NCBI GenBank assembly: GCA_030762935.1
Contig: CM060895.1
Span: 33,098,501-33,162,500, forward strand
Direction of reading: 5' to 3'
DNA from: Hymenopus coronatus
Lineage: Eukaryota; Arthropoda; Insecta; Mantodea; Hymenopodidae
DNA length: 64,000 nucleotides
The notes below the pieces were generated by a model that was given only the letters and a program-made list of their open reading frames with translations, was not told the DNA's origin and searched no databases. This document shows, one piece after another, positions 1 to 10,502 of the stretch (position 1 is its first letter; each line of letters starts with the position of its first letter). The position numbers and the translations under genes were made by a program.

Positions 1-426
1 TAGTTCTAATTGTAACTGCAATAGGGTATCTGCTATATTGAATATATGGATTGCAAAATAAATCTCTACTGATAATGGGTAGTCAATGAAGTTTCATTGA
101 TACCTGTTTAAGTGTGCGCAGTGGTGGCAATGTTTGCGCACACACATATAGGAAAGCTCCCCACGACAGCCATAAGCTCTCTACCGAGAAGGAGTGGTAT
201 TCGTTTCCGGAGGAGAAGGCTATCGCAGCGATCTCTATCTAGATAGAGAGAAAATGCGCTACGAAAGAGAAAACAACCTACATCGTTCACGCAATAGTTC
301 CGGCTATTATATGCATCCAAAATTATAAATAAAGTAGAACTTAGGTGCAGAGCACAAACACTTTATTATGAAGTTAGTAAAATTAATGCCAATCTATCTT
401 ATCAGTTTAAATAAGTTACTCATTAC
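1..426. other. AT-rich single-copy stretch, nothing recognised
   Basis: No repeat shared with the rest of the window, no convincing reading frame and no RNA gene is visible. It ends at the left target-site duplication of the next SINE. Confidence 0.5.
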
Positions 427-442
427 TTGAACGTTAATAATA

Positions 443-786
443 ACTCCATGGCACGACAGCTCACGGGGAACCTTGGCCTACCGCCCGGCCGCTGCGTCCC
501 CCATCTCGGTCCACTACAGACCTCATGGATGGGGTGCAGTATTGGAGGGTGAGACGTGGTCAGCACCTCGAGTCCCCCCGGCCGGTTAATGCGGTCCTCA
601 TGACCTGGAGCCGCTACTTCTCCATCAAGTAGCTCCTCAATTTTCCCCCCAGGGACCTTACGAAGCTGAGTGCACCCCGAGCCAGGTCTCCCAACGGGGG
701 AAAAATCCCCACGCTGGTACTGGGGATCGAACCCAGTTCTCCCGCTTGGTAAATAGCAACGCTACCACCACGCTAAGGAGACGACC
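443..786 (-). mobile_element. tRNA-derived SINE (family S1), intact with target-site duplication
   Basis: On the minus strand it opens with a tRNA-like head: an A-box-like TAGCGTGGTGGTAGCG and a B box GGGTTCGATCCCC, i.e. an internal RNA polymerase III promoter. A GC-rich body of about 270 bp follows. It is flanked by a perfect 16-bp direct repeat, TTGAACGTTAATAATA, at 427-442 and 787-802. That is the mark of LINE-machinery retroposition and fixes both ends. A shorter relative with a similar head lies at 51972-52066. It is not a functional tRNA gene because the cloverleaf is imperfect and a long body is fused to it. Confidence 0.88.
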
Positions 787-802
787 TTGAACGTTAATAA
801 TA

Positions 803-1125
803 TTCCTAAAATAAGTTGCACATCACGCCATTTTACACATAGCAACCATATAATCACATGTTACATTTGCATGGCATTCTCTGTCCACTCTTTCACAAAA
901 GTGTGTTATTCTAGAGGTTTTTTACGTCACTTTAACAACTTAGTCATATCAAGACGAAACTGTTGCGTAATATAGGTCGTAAATGGTATGAAATGGACTT
1001 TACCCCTTTAAGGCTTCATTTCCGAACACCACCATCTGCTTGGCGCTAAGCGAAGGCTGTGTTAGAGGGTCCTTCAATTAGCTACTCCACCATTCTTAAG
1101 TCATATGACAGACCAGCCCTTCGTA
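803..1125. other. single-copy stretch, nothing recognised
   Basis: Lies between two SINEs. The short open frame at 787-975 runs out of the SINE flank and has no recognisable motif. Nothing else is seen. Confidence 0.4.
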
Positions 1126-1352
1126 GGGCCGCGCCGTGGCCGAGTGGTTAGACCACTCGCCTCTCACCTAGATGACCTGGGTTCGATCCCAAGCGACCGC
1201 ATTTGTGGTGGACAAAGCGGTGCTGGGGCGGGTTTTCTCCGGTTTCCCCCGCCATCGCATTCCACCGGTGCTCCATCCTCATTCATGTATCATCAGTGTC
1301 ACCGCCTACGGTACCATAAGTAGTTAAAGCGGGCGTTAAACACTACCAAAAA
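1126..1352 (+). mobile_element. tRNA-derived SINE (family SA), near full length
   Basis: The head GCCGTGGCCGAGTGGTTAGA is an A box of leucine/serine tRNA type. The B box is GGGTTCGATCCC. The body carries GGTGGACAAAGCGG, GCGGGTTTTCTCCGG and CCACCGGTGCTCCATC, and the tail ends GGGCGTTAAACACTACCAAAAA. The same head-body-tail recurs at 22051, 31671 and 61722 (minus), and partial copies lie at 2629, 19747 and 20061. The head is a Pol III promoter; the element would rely on a partner LINE for mobility (family knowledge). I did not find a clear target duplication. Confidence 0.88.
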
Positions 1353-1466
1353 GACCCACTTAGTTCCGCGATAGTTAAATGGGGATTAGTGTAAGCAGTA
1401 GATTGGACGGCGCCCTATCTGTGGATAGATGCAATGCGATCTCAAATACCATCTATTTTAAGTTAA

Positions 1467-1625
1467 TATTATTTATTTATTTATTTTTGACTGAAGGTGG
1501 AGCTTTGCTTCCTTCAGTTAAAATCCACATGGAGAAAACAGCCAGATTGGTCTGTCCATGTGACTTGAATCCATGACCTCTGGAGTGCGGGCTGCAGACC
1601 TTACGCCTGATCCTCCGTTCTAGAT
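1467..1625 (-). mobile_element. old tRNA-derived SINE with (AAAT)n tail
   Basis: On the minus strand it has an A-box-like GGAGGATCAGGCGTAAGG and a B-box-like GGATTCAAGTC. About 100 bp of body follows, ending in an AAAT-repeat tail (TTTA repeat on the plus strand, 1467-1487). Boundaries are approximate. The promoter boxes are degraded, so it is probably an old copy. Confidence 0.55.
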
Positions 1626-1845
1626 AATGCTTCATATGTATACACTTCGTGTACGGCTCAGTAAGTTAAATAATAGTCAGGTTTTAAAGAGCACGTTGCA
1701 GTGTGGTGGTTTTGCAACTGAATGCTTTATCCAAAAACAAACGAATAAGTTACTTTCCACTTCAGAAAACCAAGTTTTTTTAAAACTCAAATAAATAACA
1801 CAGAATGTTTACTTTGGACCATTTGTTAAATTTGAAGATACTTTT

Positions 1846-2628
1846 TACTTTCTCTGTACATAGTGTATAGAGAAGGTATTGCACTCCACTAAAAAATTCG
1901 ATACCGATATTTCACCGGAAATATATGTTTTAGGGTCCCCTGTATCCAAAAAGGTATTTTCAGAAAAAAGTCCGTGTGTGTATGTCTGTGAACACGATAA
2001 CTCAAAAACGAAAAGTCGGTAAAACACCAAAGTTGGTAGTTAAGTTTAGTATCTTCCAGGGATGCGACACGAAGATTTTGAGAAAACTCCTCCCACCCCA
2101 ACTACCCTTTACATGGAACTTTTTTCGTAAATTTTGATTTTCTCAAAAATGGCTCTAACGATTTTGATTAAAATATCGTATATTAAAGATATTTACCTGA
2201 CAAACAAAATGTATATTTTGAATTTTCTGGGAATAGCCTCTAAATACTACTTTATTCTGAGTGAATTTTGCATAACTGCTAAACCGTAAGAGATAGACAA
2301 AAACTTACCACACTAAAAATGTAGAGCACGTTAAAATACACAATTTATGTTGTTTACATTTCGTGGACTTGATCGTTTTTGAGATATTCCTTGTTTTTGT
2401 TCTCAGGTTCGAAAATCTTAACTTTTCTCATACAGAAATTTGTCACCTATCCATACAAACAAAGGAACTTCAGCTTTTGACTATCGCTTTAACTTATACT
2501 ACTCCCTTATTTCCCTCCTACTTACAAGGAAGCAAATAATAAGACTGTTTCTGCTAATTGTTTGTCGCTTAGCATGAGCTTTTAAAACTAATTTGTTGCA
2601 GAGATGTAGAGAAAGTCATGTGAATCAG
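1846..2628 (+). mobile_element. Hn element (HINE / INE-1-like non-autonomous Helentron), copy 1
   Basis: The sequence shows a 5' hairpin (ACTTTCTCT...TATAGAGAAGG), the conserved ATTCGATACCGATATTTCACCGG block, a short GT tract, the C-rich tract and the core. The 3' subterminal repeat TAGAGAAAGT is followed by CATGTGAAT. The terminal hairpin is cut short where a minus-strand SA SINE tail begins at 2629. In complete copies the inverted repeats ACTTTCTCTA and TAGAGAAAGT are asymmetric: the left one is terminal, while the right one is followed by about 27 bp ending in a stem-loop (ATGTG-AATGGAA-CACAT). That argues against a simple TIR MITE and for a HINE. Membership in the family is certain; the class is inferred. 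It encodes no protein. Confidence 0.88.
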
Positions 2629-2816
2629 GTTTAACGCCCACTTTTACTACTACCGGCACCACAGGCGATGACAATACTTTTACACGGAACGAAGATGGAG
2701 CGATGGCGGGTAAAATCGGAGAACCCAGAGAAAAGCCACCCCTGCGCTGCTTTGTCCACCACAAATCTCACATGCGGTTGCCTGGGATCGTACCCGAGCC
2801 GTCTAGGGGAGATAGG
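2629..2816 (-). mobile_element. SA SINE, head truncated
   Basis: Reversed, it reads body (CATGCGGT complement, CCACAAATCTCACATG, GGCGATGACA) and tail GGGCGTTAAAC. The tRNA head is missing beyond GTCTAGG. The tail directly abuts the broken 3' end of the preceding Hn element. Confidence 0.8.
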
Positions 2817-3197
2817 GTGAACAGGAATGTTAGCAACAATATTCATTAAGCACAAGTACGGTACTAGAAACTAATTTTCCAAGATCAAATTTGTCAATTA
2901 ACTTTTTCAATACTTTACCAGAGAATATGAAAGATTTTTCATTTTTAGTTTTTAACATTGCTATCCATTCATTTTCATAGCTTCAATGTAATTCTTTTAC
3001 GTAGCATGCGTGTAATATTGATATTTTATTTCGACGCTATTATACAGTTTTTATCGTAGTGATAAAAGAGATCTAACCATCGCCATCTCTCTCGGAAATG
3101 GTTAACTCTATAAATGTTTATTTTATGTTTTATTTATTTTTACAAAGGTTGCTTTTTTTAACGAGATGTACATTGTTGTATATAAAGCTTGTGAAGT
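2817..3197. other. AT-rich stretch, nothing recognised
   Basis: Low-complexity AT-rich sequence with no open frame of note and no match to other repeats in the window. Confidence 0.4.
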
Positions 3198-3476
3198 GAA
3201 CAGATCGCTTGCCTCTCTCCTAGACGGCCCGGGTTTGATCCCAGGGGTCACCATGTCTGATTTATGGTGGACGAACCAAAGTCTGGTGGAATAAATGGTA
3301 GGGGAAAACGAAGAAAACCAATTGTTCCATAATGACGTTTCTTTACATCGGTTTCATCCACTTCCTCAGTTTCATACCGACATCGGGTTGATCACCCATC
3401 CTGGCTTCACTCTGTTCCAGGATTTATCTGAGTTCAGGCTCTGCTTGTAAATCCTATATCCAAGGACAGTAAGCAA
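3198..3476 (+). mobile_element. SINE related to SA with a different tail (SA-B)
   Basis: The head retains CCTAGACGGCCCGGGTTTGATCC (B box) and GTGGACGAACC. The 3' half (ACATCGGGTTGATCACCC, CTGGCTTCACTC) differs from SA but matches the reversed copies at 23161-23394 and 24864-25126. The first half of the tRNA-like head has decayed. Confidence 0.65.
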
Positions 3477-3531
3477 GAAAACAAAAAACAAGATTATGTA
3501 GAATAAGAACTATAGCTTTCCTGGCGACGTG

Positions 3532-3609
3532 TTAATTCAAAATCTTCTCGGGCTTCTAGCCAGGTAATAATTATTACCTGGCTAGAAGCCCGAGAAGATT
3601 TTGAATTAA
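3532..3609. repeat. 78-bp perfect palindrome, no spacer
   Basis: Two 39-bp arms are exact reverse complements, with the centre at 3570/3571 (AATAA|TTATT). The arms contain TCTCGGGCTTCTAGCC and its complement. A 13-nt direct repeat, AAGATTATGTAGA, lies just outside on both sides (near 3490 and 3608). It is not part of the Hn or SINE consensus visible elsewhere in the window. Confidence 0.95.
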
Positions 3610-3670
3610 GATTATGTAGATTTCAGAGACTCTTCCCATAAAATTCTACTAAACATTTTTGGTACATTTT

Positions 3671-4516
3671 TATTTTTTATACACGTACTATGTGCATAGT
3701 TTAAAGAGAGGGTATTGAATTCCACCCAAAACTTAGATGCCAAGATTTCACCAGAAATACACGTTTTATGGTCCCTGTATAAAAAAGGGCATTGTTAGAA
3801 AACGGCTCGTGAGTGCGCATGTGTATGTCCGTGTGTTTGTGAATACGATAACTCAAAATCGAAACATCGGTAAAATACCAAACTTGGTATTTAACTCTAG
3901 TATTTTCCAAGCAAAATTCTCCACCCCGAACTACCCTTTATATAGAAAAAGTTTCAAAAACGTTGATTTCATCAAAGATGGCTCTCAAAGATTTTGATTC
4001 AAATACCGTATATTAAAGTTATTTACAATGCAAACCAAATGTATATTTTGAATATTCTGTGAATAGCGTCTAAAGACCTCTTTATTCTGATTGAATTTTG
4101 CTAAAATGTGCGTAGCCGGTAAACCGTAAGAGATAGACAAAAGCTTGCTGCACAAAAATTATGGATCTTGTTAAAACACACAATTTATGGCATATGCATT
4201 TTTTTCGTAGAATTGATCATTTCTGAGATATTCCTTCTTATCGTTTTCAGTTTTAAAAGACTTGAAATTTTTCTCACATGGAATTTTATAAACTCATGAC
4301 CATATACAGAAACGGATATCAACCACAGGGCAAGATTTGAGTAACGCTTTGGCTTACTGTATTCCGTTATTTCCCTTCTACTTACAATGGAGCGAGTAAT
4401 AAATATGATTTCTGTTAATGTTTTTCTGGATTATCATAAAGTATAGAGGAGAATAACAATTTAACAATAATTTGTTACAGATGTATACAGAAATTCATGT
4501 GCATTGAACACATCGC
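3671..4516 (+). mobile_element. Hn element, copy 2, diverged but end to end
   Basis: The 5' hairpin keeps CACGTACTATGTGCATAG, but its outer ACTTTCTC arm is decayed. The ACCAGAAATACACG block, short GT tract, AAATACCAAACTTGGTATTT palindrome and core are present. It ends ATGTGCATTGAACACAT, the terminal hairpin. Many substitutions suggest an old copy. Confidence 0.85.
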
Positions 4517-5369
4517 TTAAAAAAAACAAAAAAACAAAAAAACAAAAAAAAAAAAACAAGAAAAATTACAAATGTAAAGGGAAATTGGAACGTGAGATTT
4601 TCTAAAAACCTTCGTAATTTATTCTAGAGTGATTCTAAATCTAAATATGAAAATCTTTGTAGCCGTTATACTTGCTTTTTCCTATCCTCTGGGGATAAGA
4701 CGAAGTATGAAACTTTCATGCTAAACGTAGCAAAAAACACAACAGTTTATCTAATAGGAACTTGATGAAAGTTCCACAGAAATATACCTTATTATATACA
4801 CCCAAGGCAAAAGTATTCAGCACATGGAAAAGTAGCTACTGGGATAAACTTTTGTGAAGGAGAGATCTGTCAGAAGAACTGAAATAAAACAGAAAATAAT
4901 CGCTTATTAGGGTAAAATTGCAGTAAGTTAGCTTTACATTGAATTCCATGAAAGAGAACAAAGTTAAAAATGTTATACAACTGGAAGAAATAAATGGAAA
5001 CGTTGTGTGTATAAATTAATCAAAGCCCTTCAAGCCAAGTTGGAAATAATCTCAACATAAAGCGGAAAATTGAATAGAGCTGAAAATGTAGTTGGCACAA
5101 CTAGAGAGAAAAAAACTTCAGGTAAACAAAAAGTGTTGTGGAATAACGTTGTGGATCTACAATTAAAATATGAAAAACTCCCAGTAACTGCATAATGAAT
5201 ACAAATTAATAATTGACATACATAGAGTATCTGACAAATAAAAAGCCACGGAAACGTATGTGCTCAAATTATTAGAATAAACCGGAAACCTACATCTTTC
5301 ATTAATTGTTGTTTTAAAAATCTGATGTTTTAACAAATTATTACCCATGTCATGTGAATGGAAGAGATG
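4517..5369. other. AT-rich stretch with A-rich tract, no gene
   Basis: Opens with an A-rich run with C interruptions (about 4519-4562), then unremarkable AT-rich sequence. No coding or repeat signal is recognised. Confidence 0.45.
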
Positions 5370-5891
5370 TATAGAAAAATCTTATTCTTTATCTACTTCA
5401 TGCTAATCGATAAACATTAGCAGAAACGGTCTTATTATTTAGTTTCTTTAGAACGGCAATAAGGGATTTCATAGGCTAAACCGACAGTCAGATGTTTTAA
5501 ATTCTGGTTCTATGGGATTGAAATTCAATTCTTTGCGTGGCTAGAATTTGTCAAATTCTCTTATGAGAAATGTTTAAGTATTTTAAAATTGAAACCATTA
5601 ACAAAACGGTTAACAATACGAAAAAATATAGTTTGTGTCATTCACACCTCAATTTATCAAGAATGAGCAAGTCTACAGAAGAGATTTCCTGAAAATTCAA
5701 TATATACATTCTATTTGGGATGCAAATAGCTTCATTGTATGGTCTTTTAATCAAAATCGTTAGCCATTTTTGAGAAAAATCAAAATTTTCGAAAAATTTT
5801 CCAGGTAGTGGGGGATTTTCTTGAAAATGTTCGTGACATATCCTTGGAATCTACCAAACTTAAATACCAAGTTTGGTACTTATCTGATGTT
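5370..5891 (-). mobile_element. Hn element, copy 3, 5' part missing
   Basis: Reversed core with the GCTAATCGATAAACATTAGCAG and AAGGGATTTCATAGGCTAAA segments, through to the palindrome (CTTAAATACCAAGTTTGGTA). The GT slot, front block and 5' hairpin are absent because the next Hn 3' terminus begins at 5892. It belongs to the subtype carrying AAACATTAGCAGAAACGGTC. Confidence 0.8.
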
Positions 5892-6065
5892 ACACACACA
5901 TGACTTTCTCTAGCTGTTCTGGATACAAACTTCTTCTTTCTACACAATGCTAATTGATATAAGCATTACCAGTGTGATCCTATTACTTAGTTCCTTGTAA
6001 GTAAAAGGGAACTAAGGAAATGCACTAGGCTAAAGCGATAGTCAAATGTTTTAAAAACTGTCGTT
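5892..6065 (-). mobile_element. Hn element, copy 4, only the 3' ~170 bp
   Basis: Starts with the 3' terminus (ATCTGATGTTACACACACATGACTTTCTCTAGC) read on the plus strand. It stops after GCTAAAGCGATAGTCAAATG and a few further bases. It sits in the same orientation directly against copy 3, consistent with a broken head-to-tail pair. Confidence 0.75.
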
Positions 6066-6586
6066 GTGCATCAAGCTTTGAAAGCTGTCGATGAACTTGT
6101 GCAAGCAATTAAAAGGAGACCCACGACACTTGCTTTAGATCTTGAAAAAGAACGTGAAGACAGTGTTTGAGAAAAATTTCAGATTTTCAATAATGTGTGA
6201 AATACGAAATGTGCTACGAAGTGTTGCTACGGAAATAATCGCTGACGGAGTATCTTAGCCAATAGTCGACAATGTGTTATATTTCCGTTCTGCTTCAATC
6301 TCGCTTTTAGGCACCTTGTCTCAATTTTCGTAAATAGAGAGAGAGCAAATCTAAAAGTGTAATTTCTGTTAGTTTAGTAGTCCACTGCAGCAGTTATCTC
6401 TATGTATAATTCAAGTCTTATTAAGCTATGTTACTTGGCAGTGGCACAGCATGCAAATATTACCTTCGTCCATAGATTTTGCTATTGCAGGACAATAGCT
6501 ATATTTTAAAACTTATTCTTAAATCGGTACTGCGTCGGTTATATTACTGTGAATTTGGCAACGTTTCGCAGAAAAATGTCATAGTT
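6066..6586. other. unrecognised stretch
   Basis: A short open frame at about 6068-6170 (plus) reads like a small alpha-helical segment ending at TGA, but I recognise no family. The rest is AT-rich with no shared repeat. Confidence 0.3.
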
Positions 6587-6837
6587 AGAGCCCGATTTTG
6601 GGTTCCGAAGCGCCTATAGCTACGAACACACAGAGCAGTCAGCGGTATAAACGGAAAGTAGTGGGGACGTAAACATGCACACATTGAGATGAAGTCTCTG
6701 CCAAAAGTAGCTCGTTACATGTGTTGACATTATATGCTCGTTCTAATCCATAAAGTAACACAATAAAATAATTATTTAAAATTTAATTGAGAAATAAAAA
6801 ACCCTTGTGTTTTTACAATTAATTCGAAACGAGCTGT
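6587..6837. mobile_element. MITE-like repeat U1, copy 1
   Basis: Shares TTTTGGGTTCC, CACACAGAGCAGTCAGCGG, CCAAAAGTAGCTC and the end TCGAAACGAGCTGT with a second copy at 24289-24780. The ends are imperfect inverted repeats (AGAGCCCG-TTTT versus ACAGCTCG-TTTC). That suggests a small non-autonomous DNA transposon, about 250 bp here. No coding capacity. Its superfamily cannot be told from two copies. Confidence 0.55.
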
Positions 6838-7045
6838 AGACACCACGCCTACTCATGCACGTCACTCTGTGTGCACCGAACCTCAATCCGGCAATTTCTT
6901 GATTCCGGACTGAACTCTAATCATAACTTTGGAATATTGTGGTACACTTGGGCTCATCTTTTAGGGAAAAAGTTGTATGTACATTTTGGCAACACTGAAT
7001 ACAGACTCTTGTACTCAAGCCATCTAGTTGCTTTTTTTTTCTTCT

Positions 7046-7078
<33 letters not shown>

Positions 7079-7125
7079 AGATATATGGAAGTTTCTTCTC
7101 TCAATTTTTCTTTGAACGGTAATTT
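6838..7125. other. spacer with poly-T tract
   Basis: Contains a T-rich run at about 7032-7076 just before the next Hn copy. The reading frames across it are poly-F/poly-K artefacts. Confidence 0.6.
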
Positions 7126-7945
7126 TACTTTCTCTATATGTGTTTTTTACATAGTGAATAGAGAAGGTATTGTATTGCACACAAAAATTCGATACCGAAA
7201 TTTCACCGGAAATATGTTTTGAGATCCCCTGAATCCAAAATAATCATTCTTAGAAAAATGTCCGTGTGTGTGTGTCTGCCTGTCTGTGTGTCCAGCATAG
7301 CTTAAAAACGAAAAGAACATTAAAAACCAAACTTGATATTTAAGTTGGTATCTTCAAGGATACGACACGAAGATTTTCAATCCTCCCCACACCAAACTAC
7401 CACTTATATGGAAAACATTTCAAAATTTTTGATTTTCTTAAAAATATCTCTAGCGATTTTTGATTCCATTCTCTTAAGATATTTACTTGCCAAATAAAAT
7501 GTGTATCTTGAATTTTCTGGGAGTAGTTTCTGAAGACCACTTTATTGTGGATGAATTTTACGGAATTTTGCATAAATGCTAAACGTAAGAGATGGAAAAA
7601 AAACTCCCCATACAATGTAGAGCACATTAAAACACACATTTTATATTATATACTTTTTTTTCCGTGAGGTTCATCTTTTTTGAGATATTCCTTGTTTTTG
7701 GTTTCAGCTTTGAAAACCACCTTCTGTCCATACAAAAGAACTTCAGTTACATAGTAACCAGCTTTTGACTATCACTTTAACCTATGGTACTCCCTTATTT
7801 CGCTTCTGCTTACCAGGAAGCAAGCAATAAGACTATTTCTGCTAATTGTTTTAGGATTAGCATGAAGTAAATAGAAGCATATGCTTTTTAACAATAATTT
7901 GTTGCAGAGATGTAAAGAAAGTCGTGTGAATGGAACATATCAGAT
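7126..7945 (+). mobile_element. Hn element, copy 5, full length
   Basis: TTACTTTCTCTA opens the 5' hairpin. The front block, a GT slot (about 7264-7292), the core and TGAATGGAACATATCAGAT at the 3' end are present. The core is of the type with AAGCAAGCAATAAGAC and GATTAGCATGAAGTAAATAG. Confidence 0.9.
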
Positions 7946-8993
7946 TTTTTGTTCTGTATTGATATTTTCTGCTGTAGTAAAACATTTTCTCTGACATTTA
8001 TAATCAGATTTTAGAATAACAAATGCAACCTATAAATGGTGATGTGGATTTAGATTATTCTTAATAATATATATATTTTTAAAAAGATAATTCTTGAGAA
8101 ATAATAACCAAAAGGTGGTATAATCTAATTTATTAAGTAAGATTATTATTTTAATTGAATAATAATAAATTATTAGCTTAGAAGTCATTCATATGTATAT
8201 TATAAAATTAAGTCTGTTACAGGTTTTAGTTAATTGGTCATAAATTTAATAGATTTAATATTGGACATATATGATTGTAATCTTCACTTAATATAATATA
8301 TAAATACAAATAAGCAGCTGCTAGAGTGAAAATAAAATCGACTTTATATGTATGCTTGTTTAAACTCCCTTAAACAGCGTCTAACTCAATTAAGGACTGA
8401 TAATTAATATAAATACTTAATAAACCAAATAATTATAACGACATCATATTGGTGAACATTGGCTTTATTTCCTGGAGAAATGCCTCGACTGTGTAATTAA
8501 AGATATAAACATAAAATCTGCAGAACTACTGTTGCTGTTATACGACATAGAATCACAATCTCATATATAATTTGTAAACCAGCGTTATTTTATATAATTA
8601 AATGCAGTTTTTGTTTTTGAAAACTGCTTGAGGCAATCATTTATAATTTTAATTATTGTTATTCCACATTTGGTTTCTAAAATAGCTCCAGGTCAATTAA
8701 TTATTAAAAAGTAGCGAGTATGAAACTGTTTTTATATGCAGGTTTTCAACCTGTGGCGGGTATACTTGGTAGGTCTCCTTTAAAGTATTTATAGATGACC
8801 CAAATAGGACTGACAGCAATAATGTTTATTTAGTAACAAAAATGACGATTTAAGCATTCGAAACATAATGCAATATTAATGTATAATTTTTAATTTCCTA
8901 CTTAATATAGGGTGTTTTATACATTTTGCAATTCTTAAAAATCAATAAATAAGTGAAAAATGCATGGAAATAAAAATGTTGTTTTATTTTCAT
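7946..8993. other. very AT-rich stretch, no gene
   Basis: About 1 kb rich in TAATTAT-type words with no open frame, SINE or Hn sequence. It could be old transposon flank; nothing further can be supported. Confidence 0.5.
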
Positions 8994-9404
8994 CTACATA
9001 CACTCAAAGCGTGAAAAATTATATAAGGCCTTCTCCACTATTGACATGAACTTCGTGATGACAGGTTCAAACACGTCGTTGAGGACACGATGAACTTCTT
9101 CCTGAGCTTGGAGAACTCTTCAGGTAGACCTTGAACTTCACATACCCCCATAAAAAGAATCGCATAGAGTAAGTTCACAGGATCTTGGAGGCCATTCCAA
9201 GACGCCCCAAAATGAGATCACAGACAGAGAAATTCGTGTAAATCGGGTTCATTGCATTCATAAAATTCTCTCAATCAACAGCAGAACACTTAATGTTCCT
9301 GTACGGAAACCCCCGAAATTTACGAACAATATCTGCATAGCACTCGCCTGTTCTGTAATGGATTTTCAAATGATAACACGTTCCTCCTCTGTGAATCACT
9401 CCAT
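8994..9404 (-). pseudogene. IS630-Tc1/mariner-superfamily transposase relic, internally deleted
   Basis: Read on the minus strand from an ATG at 9402-9404, the first codons give M-E-stop-F-T-E-E-E-R, then GECYADIVRKF-like residues in a shifted frame. That resembles the N terminus of arthropod IS630/Tc1-type transposases. About 150 nt further on is WPPRS followed, in another frame, by FFLWGYVKFKVY. This is the region just before the last catalytic acidic residue in that family (WPPRSPDLTPLDFFLWG type). The C terminus reads LNDVFEPVITKFMSIVEKAL and ends at TAG (8994-8996). The middle of the catalytic domain is missing, so the copy is internally deleted. Several stops and frameshifts show it is dead. 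Confidence 0.72.
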
Positions 9405-9539
9405 GTCAACTAAGATCCTAAAACACACACACACTCAAGTAATCAGAATGATAGTCGATAAAAGTGAAAACCACAGTGCTGTGAACTTGAAAACAAAATT
9501 TTACAACTCAATTTAAAAATTGCGTAATATATGAAAGAC

Positions 9540-9655
9540 CGTATACATAGCACACAAATGAGAAAGATATTGATTTCCACCAAAAAATTCGATGACTGGG
9601 TTTCCCTGGAATGGACTTAAATTTTATTGCATGAAAAAATAACATTTTAGACAAA
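9540..9655 (+). mobile_element. Hn fragment, front block only
   Basis: Degraded front block (TTTCCACCAAAAAATTCGATG and following) and a short GT-like tail, cut where the reversed 3' end of the next copy begins. Confidence 0.65.
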
Positions 9656-10502
9656 TATGTGTGTGAGACTTTCTCGCATATCTACAACAAATTATTGTTA
9701 AGAAGCTTTCTCTCCTATCTAATTAATGCTAGTGGAGGTAAACATTAATAGAAATTGTCTCCCTTGGAAATAGAAGAGAAATAAATGAATACACAAGGCT
9801 AAAGCGATATTCAAATCTTTTAAAAGCTGGTTTCGGTGTTGTTGATATTCTATTCTTTGCATTGGCAGGAGTTACGACGTTCCCATATGAGCAAAGTATA
9901 AGTATTTTAAAAATGAAACCAACAACAAGAAATATCCCGACAATGGTCAACTCCAAGAAAAAATGTATATGATATAAATTGTGTGTTTTACCCAGATCTA
10001 CATTTTTTGTATAGTATGTTTTTGTCTATCTCTTACGGTTTACCAGTTTTGCAAAATTCATCTTTAATGAAGAGGTTCTAAAAGATTATTTTCAGAAAAT
10101 TCACATTTTTTCACGTAAACGACTTTGATTAAAATACTGTATATTAAAGACGTTAGTCAGTTTTGAGAAAATTCAAATGTTTGTGTGGGATTTTTCTCAA
10201 AATCTTCGTGACAATACCTGTAAGTTACTAAAGAAGATACTGGTATTTTACTCATTTTTCGTTTTTGAGTTATCCCGCTCACGGACAATACACATATCCG
10301 CACACTATTATTTATATTGTAAAAATTTTAAAGTAGAGCATTAATGGCTATAATTTTTAAACTTGAAGAATACGAACCTTTCTATAAAATGCTTTTTGGA
10401 AACAGAGGGCTCTAAATCGTGCGCATATGGTGAAATCTCAGTAACGATTATTTGGGCGGAATGCAATACTTTCTCTACCTATGTACTATGTAGAGAAAGT
10501 AA
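9656..10502 (-). mobile_element. Hn element, copy 6, nearly full length
   Basis: Reversed. The 3' terminal hairpin is decayed (GTGTGTGAGACTTTCTCGC). The core is complete and the C-rich tract reads GTGTGGGATTTTTCTC. The 5' hairpin CTATGTACTATGTAGAGAAAGTA ends the copy at 10502. Confidence 0.85.

Noticed and set aside
1126..1200. tRNA-like sequences with A and B boxes
   Set aside because: Not tRNA genes: each is fused to a SINE body or lacks a proper acceptor stem, and several copies share the same body.
6871..7222. Poly-phenylalanine/poly-lysine frames
   Set aside because: They come from the poly-T run at about 7032-7076.
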